A stretch of DNA of 18,055 nucleotides, taken from the NCBI GenBank assembly GCA_002317475.1, contig DCIS01000141.1:1-18055 (forward strand), written 5' to 3'. Both the position numbers and the translations under genes were made by a program. The notes beneath the pieces were generated by a model. That model did no database searches. It was not told the DNA's origin and saw nothing but the letters and a program-made list of their open reading frames with translations. Origin of the DNA: Prevotellaceae bacterium UBA1720 (lineage in GTDB: Bacteria > Bacteroidota > Bacteroidia > Bacteroidales > Bacteroidaceae). Every line of letters begins with the position of its first letter. Positions within the stretch are counted from its first letter, which is position 1. Below, one piece after another: positions 15,464-18,055 of the stretch.

Positions 15464-16489
15464 ATGGAGAAAGATATATATATCCTTGGTATTGAGAGCA
15501 GTTGTGACGACACATCTGCAGCTGTCATTAAGAATGGCATCTTGTTAAGTAATGTTACTGCCAGTCAGGCTGTTCATGAAGCTTATGGAGGTGTGGTTCC
15601 CGAGTTGGCATCACGTGCTCATCAGCAAAATATTGTACCTGTTGTTGATCAGGCGTTGAAGCGTGCTGGTATTGAACGAGAGGACCTCACAGCTATTGCT
15701 TTTACTCGTGGTCCAGGTTTGATGGGCTCACTGCATGTAGGTGTGTCTTTTGCGAAAGGTTTAGCGTTGTCTTTAGGTATTCCTATGATTGACGTTAATC
15801 ATTTGCAAGGTCATATTCTGGCCCATTTTATCAAGGAAAATGAAACGGACAATGATCAACCTGAATTTCCTTTCCTCTGTTTGTTGGTAAGTGGAGGCAA
15901 TTCTCAGATTGTACTTGTAAAGTCGTACAAGGATATGGAGGTGTTGGGTCAGACTATTGATGACGCAGCAGGAGAGGCCATAGATAAGTGCAGTAAAGTA
16001 ATGGGGTTAGGTTACCCTGGTGGTCCTATCATAGATCGTCTGGCTCGTCAAGGCAACCCCGAGGCATATACTTTCTCCAAGCCCAACCTGCCAGGATATG
16101 ACTATAGTTTCTCTGGCCTGAAGACATCATTCCTTTATAGTTTGCGAGACTGGCTGAAGGAAGATCCTGATTTCATCGAGCATCACAAGGAAGACTTGGC
16201 TGCTTCACTTGAAAAAACCATTGTTGATATATTGATGAAAAAACTACGTCTGGCAGCAAAAGACTATAAGATTAGGCAAGTGGCTGTTGCAGGTGGCGTG
16301 TCTGCTAATAATGGTTTGAGAAACGCCTTCCATTTATATGCACAAAAATATGGATGGAAGATATTCATTCCTAAATTCAGTTTCACCACAGATAATGCTG
16401 CAATGATAGCCATTACTGGGTATTATAAGTATTTGGAAAAAGAATTCTGCCCGATAGAAGCACCTGCATTCAGTCGTGTGACGGTCTGA
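15464..16489 (+). CDS. tsaD: tRNA N6-adenosine threonylcarbamoyltransferase
   Basis: A 341-residue member of the Kae1/TsaD (YgjD) family of the ASKHA fold. With TsaB and TsaE it transfers threonylcarbamoyl from its adenylate to A37 of tRNAs reading ANN codons. The metal-binding residues are H113 and H117 (HLQGH) and D310 (TTDNAAM), equivalent to E. coli H111/H115/D300. IYILGIESSCDDTSAAV (5-21) is the first nucleotide-binding loop. LVSGGNSQI (141-149) and VAGGVSANNGLR (275-286) are further signatures. Length is normal. I chose the ATG at 15464; an in-frame TTG just before it would add one residue. The old name as an O-sialoglycoprotein endopeptidase is not supported by current knowledge. No terminator hairpin is clear after it. 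Confidence 0.96.
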   Translation: MEKDIYILGIESSCDDTSAAVIKNGILLSNVTASQAVHEAYGGVVPELASRAHQQNIVPVVDQALKRAGIEREDLTAIAFTRGPGLMGSLHVGVSFAKGLALSLGIPMIDVNHLQGHILAHFIKENETDNDQPEFPFLCLLVSGGNSQIVLVKSYKDMEVLGQTIDDAAGEAIDKCSKVMGLGYPGGPIIDRLARQGNPEAYTFSKPNLPGYDYSFSGLKTSFLYSLRDWLKEDPDFIEHHKEDLAASLEKTIVDILMKKLRLAAKDYKIRQVAVAGGVSANNGLRNAFHLYAQKYGWKIFIPKFSFTTDNAAMIAITGYYKYLEKEFCPIEAPAFSRVTV

Positions 16490-16566
16490 TTATGTGTGCA
16501 CAAATGAAAAAAATGACGAATTCTGCTGTAAAATAGATGTTCTGTGGCATATTTTCTTTGGAAATG

Positions 16567-16598
16567 TTTGGCAGAATGAAAATAAACTTGTACCTTTG
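16567..16598 (+). promoter_or_regulatory. Bacteroidota-type promoter of rpmB-rpmG-DUF4295
   Basis: TTTG at 16567-16570 and TACCTTTG at 16591-16598 are exactly 20 bases apart, a full match to the consensus, and CAC follows. The leader to the rpmB ATG would be roughly 45-50 bases. Confidence 0.82.
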
Positions 16599-16614
16599 CA
16601 CGCTGTTTGAAAGA

Positions 16615-16630
16615 AGTTATTTGAATAACT
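16615..16630 (+). other. Inverted repeat in the rpmB leader
   Basis: AGTTATT and AATAACT are perfect inverted repeats around TG, allowing a six-pair hairpin with a TTGA loop. It lies in the predicted 5' leader, 21 bases before the ATG, and is followed by purine-rich sequence with no U-run, so it is not a terminator. It might be a ribosomal-protein feedback site, but the stem is weak. Confidence 0.4.
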
Positions 16631-16651
16631 AAAGAAAGGAAAAGATTAGAA

Positions 16652-16912
16652 ATGTCTAAGATTTGTCAAATTACCGGTAAGAAAGCCATGATTGGCTGTA
16701 ATGTTTCCCATTCAAAGCGTCGTACTAAGCGTCACTTTGATGTGAACTTGTTCACCAAGAAGTTCTACTATGTAGAGCAGGACTGCTGGATTAGCTTGAG
16801 TATCTCTGCTTCAGGTCTTCGCGTGATCAACAAGATTGGCCTTGATGCTGCTCTCAACCAGGCAGTAACAAAGGGCTATTGTGATTGGAAGAGCATTAAA
16901 GTAATTGGTTAA
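16652..16912 (+). CDS. rpmB: 50S ribosomal protein bL28
   Basis: An 86-residue large-subunit ribosomal protein. ICQITGKKAMIGCNVSHSKR (4-23) is the bL28 signature, followed by the rRNA-binding basic stretch RRTKRHFDVNLF (23-34). The CxxC pairs of the zinc-binding form are missing, with only single cysteines at 5, 16, 45 and 77, so it is the zinc-free type. It is the first gene of a three-gene transcript with rpmG and the DUF4295 gene, 18 bases before rpmG. Confidence 0.96.
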   Translation: MSKICQITGKKAMIGCNVSHSKRRTKRHFDVNLFTKKFYYVEQDCWISLSISASGLRVINKIGLDAALNQAVTKGYCDWKSIKVIG

Positions 16913-16916
16913 TTTT

Positions 16917-16922
16917 AGGAGG
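16917..16922 (+). promoter_or_regulatory. Canonical Shine-Dalgarno sequence of rpmG
   Basis: AGGAGG is followed by an 8-base spacer and the rpmG ATG at 16931. This is a full, well-spaced Shine-Dalgarno site, whereas other starts in this window have none at a usable distance. Confidence 0.75.
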
Positions 16923-16930
16923 AAACAATT

Positions 16931-17119
16931 ATGGCAAAGAAGGTTAAAGGTAATCGCATCCAAGTTATTCTTGAGTGCACCGAGATGAAGGAGAGTGGTC
17001 TCCCCGGAACTTCTCGTTATATCACTACCAAGAATAGAAAGAACACTCCCGAGCGTTTGGAGTTGAAGAAGTACAATCCCATTCTCAAGAGAATGACTGT
17101 TCACAAGGAAATTAAATAA
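16931..17119 (+). CDS. rpmG: 50S ribosomal protein bL33
   Basis: A 62-residue large-subunit ribosomal protein located near the E site. The start MAKKVKGNRIQVILECTE, the middle SRYITTKNRKNTPERLELKKY (27-47 as a block) and the end NPILKRMTVHKEIK are bL33 signatures. Only one cysteine remains (C16), so the zinc-binding CxxC pairs are lost; this is the zinc-independent form. It is somewhat longer than E. coli bL33 (55). It has an unusually strong ribosome-binding site upstream, and its stop lies 10 bases before the next start. Confidence 0.96.
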   Translation: MAKKVKGNRIQVILECTEMKESGLPGTSRYITTKNRKNTPERLELKKYNPILKRMTVHKEIK

Positions 17120-17129
17120 TTAGCATACT

Positions 17130-17288
17130 ATGGCAAAGAAAACAGTGGCTACTCTGCAGACAGGTAAGACAGATGGCCGTTCCTATACCAAGGTAATCAA
17201 GATGGTTAAGAACCCCGAGACTGGTTCTTACACTTTTGACGAGCAGATGGTTCCTAACGAGGCCGTTAAGGATTTCTTTAAGAACTAA
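17130..17288 (+). CDS. DUF4295 family small basic protein
   Basis: A 52-residue protein beginning MAKKTVATLQTGKTDGRSY, with VIKMVKNPETGSYTFDEQMV in the middle and ending AVKDFFKN. It matches the small Bacteroidota-specific DUF4295 family, which is regularly encoded between rpmG and ftsY. The function is unknown; its size, basic start and place directly behind two ribosomal-protein genes suggest a ribosome-associated role (inference). The ATG at 17130 is 10 bases after the rpmG stop. A strong terminator follows 50 bases after its stop, so it ends the transcript. Confidence 0.9.
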   Translation: MAKKTVATLQTGKTDGRSYTKVIKMVKNPETGSYTFDEQMVPNEAVKDFFKN

Positions 17289-17338
17289 TCTCCGTTCGTA
17301 TCCTGACTTAAGATTCAAATGACGAAAGTCTATAAAGG

Positions 17339-17370
17339 GCACCTACTCTTTGTGAGTAGGTGCTTTTTTT
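17339..17370 (+). terminator. Strong intrinsic terminator of the rpmB-rpmG-DUF4295 transcript
   Basis: GCACCTACTC (17339-17348) pairs perfectly over ten bases with GAGTAGGTGC (17354-17363) around a five-base loop, followed by seven T. This is the clearest terminator in the window and separates the ribosomal genes from ftsY. Confidence 0.96.
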
Positions 17371-17425
17371 ATACCTTATTTCCACTTTTTCTTCCCTTTT
17401 GTGCGTATTTTTCAATTAGTTGTGT

Positions 17426-17433
17426 TATCTTTG
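17426..17433 (+). promoter_or_regulatory. Candidate -7 box of the ftsY promoter
   Basis: TATCTTTG, followed by CAG, fits TAnnTTTG. A TTTG lies at 17398-17401, but the gap is 24 bases, longer than the usual 19-21, so the -33 element is uncertain. The position between a terminator and ftsY supports a real promoter. Confidence 0.6.
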
Positions 17434-17493
17434 CAGAATAATATGCATAACTCGGCCATCATGGAAGGCTGAGATGATTAAATAAAATGTTTT

Positions 17494-18055
17494 ATGGGAT
17501 TTTTCAGCTTCTTCTCTAAAGAGAAAAAGGAGACCTTGGATAAGGGTTTGGAGAAAACCAAAGAGAGTTTCTTTGGAAAGATTGCTCGTGCAGTAGCGGG
17601 GAAGTCAAAGGTAGATGATGATGTACTTGACAACCTTGAGGAGGTACTTGTTACCAGTGATGTCGGTGTTGACACCACCCTCACTATTATCCAGCGTATT
17701 GAGGAGCGCGTGGCACGTGATAAGTATGTTGGTACGGATGAACTCAATAACATCCTTCGCGATGAGATTTCTCAGTTGCTCACCGAAAATAATACCTCTG
17801 ATACTGAAGGCTATGTTATTCCAGATGACAAGAAACCATACGTTATCATGGTTGTTGGTGTAAATGGTGTTGGCAAGACTACAACTATTGGTAAATTGGC
17901 CTATCAGTTTAAGAAAGCCGGTTTGAAAGTGTGTCTTGGTGCAGCTGATACCTTCCGTGCTGCTGCTGTTGAGCAGATTGTGATTTGGGGTGAACGCGTT
18001 GGTGTTCCTGTAATCAAACAACACATGGGCAGTGACCCTGCAAGTGTTGCCTTTG
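17494..18055 (+). CDS. ftsY: Signal recognition particle receptor FtsY (3'-truncated by the window)
   Basis: The first 187 residues of the SRP receptor GTPase, which docks ribosome-nascent chain-SRP complexes at the membrane for delivery to SecYEG. A short N-terminal amphipathic and basic segment (MGFFSFFSKEKKETLDKG) may help membrane contact, replacing the long acidic A domain of E. coli. The N domain covers about 25-105 (DDDVLDNLEEVLVTSDVGVD, 41-60). The G domain starts near 115 with the P-loop GVNGVGKTT (122-130) and the AADTFRAAAVEQ motif (150-161). The family is normally about 320 residues here, so roughly 130 are cut off. ATG 17494 is chosen because an ATG at 17487 is in another frame and stops after ten codons. 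Confidence 0.95.
   Translation, partial: MGFFSFFSKEKKETLDKGLEKTKESFFGKIARAVAGKSKVDDDVLDNLEEVLVTSDVGVDTTLTIIQRIEERVARDKYVGTDELNNILRDEISQLLTENNTSDTEGYVIPDDKKPYVIMVVGVNGVGKTTTIGKLAYQFKKAGLKVCLGAADTFRAAAVEQIVIWGERVGVPVIKQHMGSDPASVAF

Noticed and set aside
16495..16502. TGTGCACA palindrome after tsaD.
   Set aside because: A single eight-base palindrome is expected by chance; there is no second site and no link to a promoter.

Overview
The window reads as a chromosomal segment from a Bacteroidota bacterium, most likely order Bacteroidales and close to Prevotella. Four things point there. The partial protein at the left edge ends in the YDLQGRRV-type tail common on exported Prevotella/Bacteroides proteins. 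The promoters match the Bacteroidota form (TTTG, about 20 bases, TAnnTTTG). Most starts have no Shine-Dalgarno sequence. The right end has the gene order rpmB-rpmG-DUF4295-ftsY, typical of the phylum. Species cannot be fixed from the sequence alone.

Layout. Bases 1-2007 (+) hold the end of an exported multidomain protein, a free-methionine-(R)-sulfoxide reductase and a YgjP-like metallopeptidase, tightly packed. udk (uridine kinase) faces them on the minus strand, 2021-2641. From 2807 the plus strand carries hisG, hisD, hisC and hisB: ATP phosphoribosyltransferase, histidinol dehydrogenase, histidinol-phosphate aminotransferase, and a fused phosphatase/dehydratase. hisH, hisA, hisF and hisI are not present. 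recR, a small unknown membrane protein, a family 2 glycosyltransferase and a GNAT acetyltransferase follow closely (7202-9941). A clear promoter then precedes a class I/II aminotransferase and a LolC/E-type ABC permease (10021-12473).

A 337-base intergenic region (12474-12810) holds an unusual array of CGTA motifs spaced 10-11 bases apart. It leads into a Na+/phosphate cotransporter gene that ends at a hairpin terminator. map and tsaD follow. Then come rpmB, rpmG and a 52-residue DUF4295 protein with their own promoter and a very strong terminator, and finally ftsY, which runs off the right edge.

Almost all of this is ordinary housekeeping content. I see no phage, insertion sequence, CRISPR array, toxin-antitoxin pair, defence system or RNA gene, and no clearly new multi-gene system. 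The features most worth a second look are non-coding: a heptanucleotide repeat that makes up the end of hisD and runs to the start of hisC, the phased CGTA array, and a canonical Shine-Dalgarno sequence at rpmG. Among the proteins, HisB lacks the zinc-loop ligands of the E. coli enzyme, and the glycosyltransferase carries an extra C-terminal domain.
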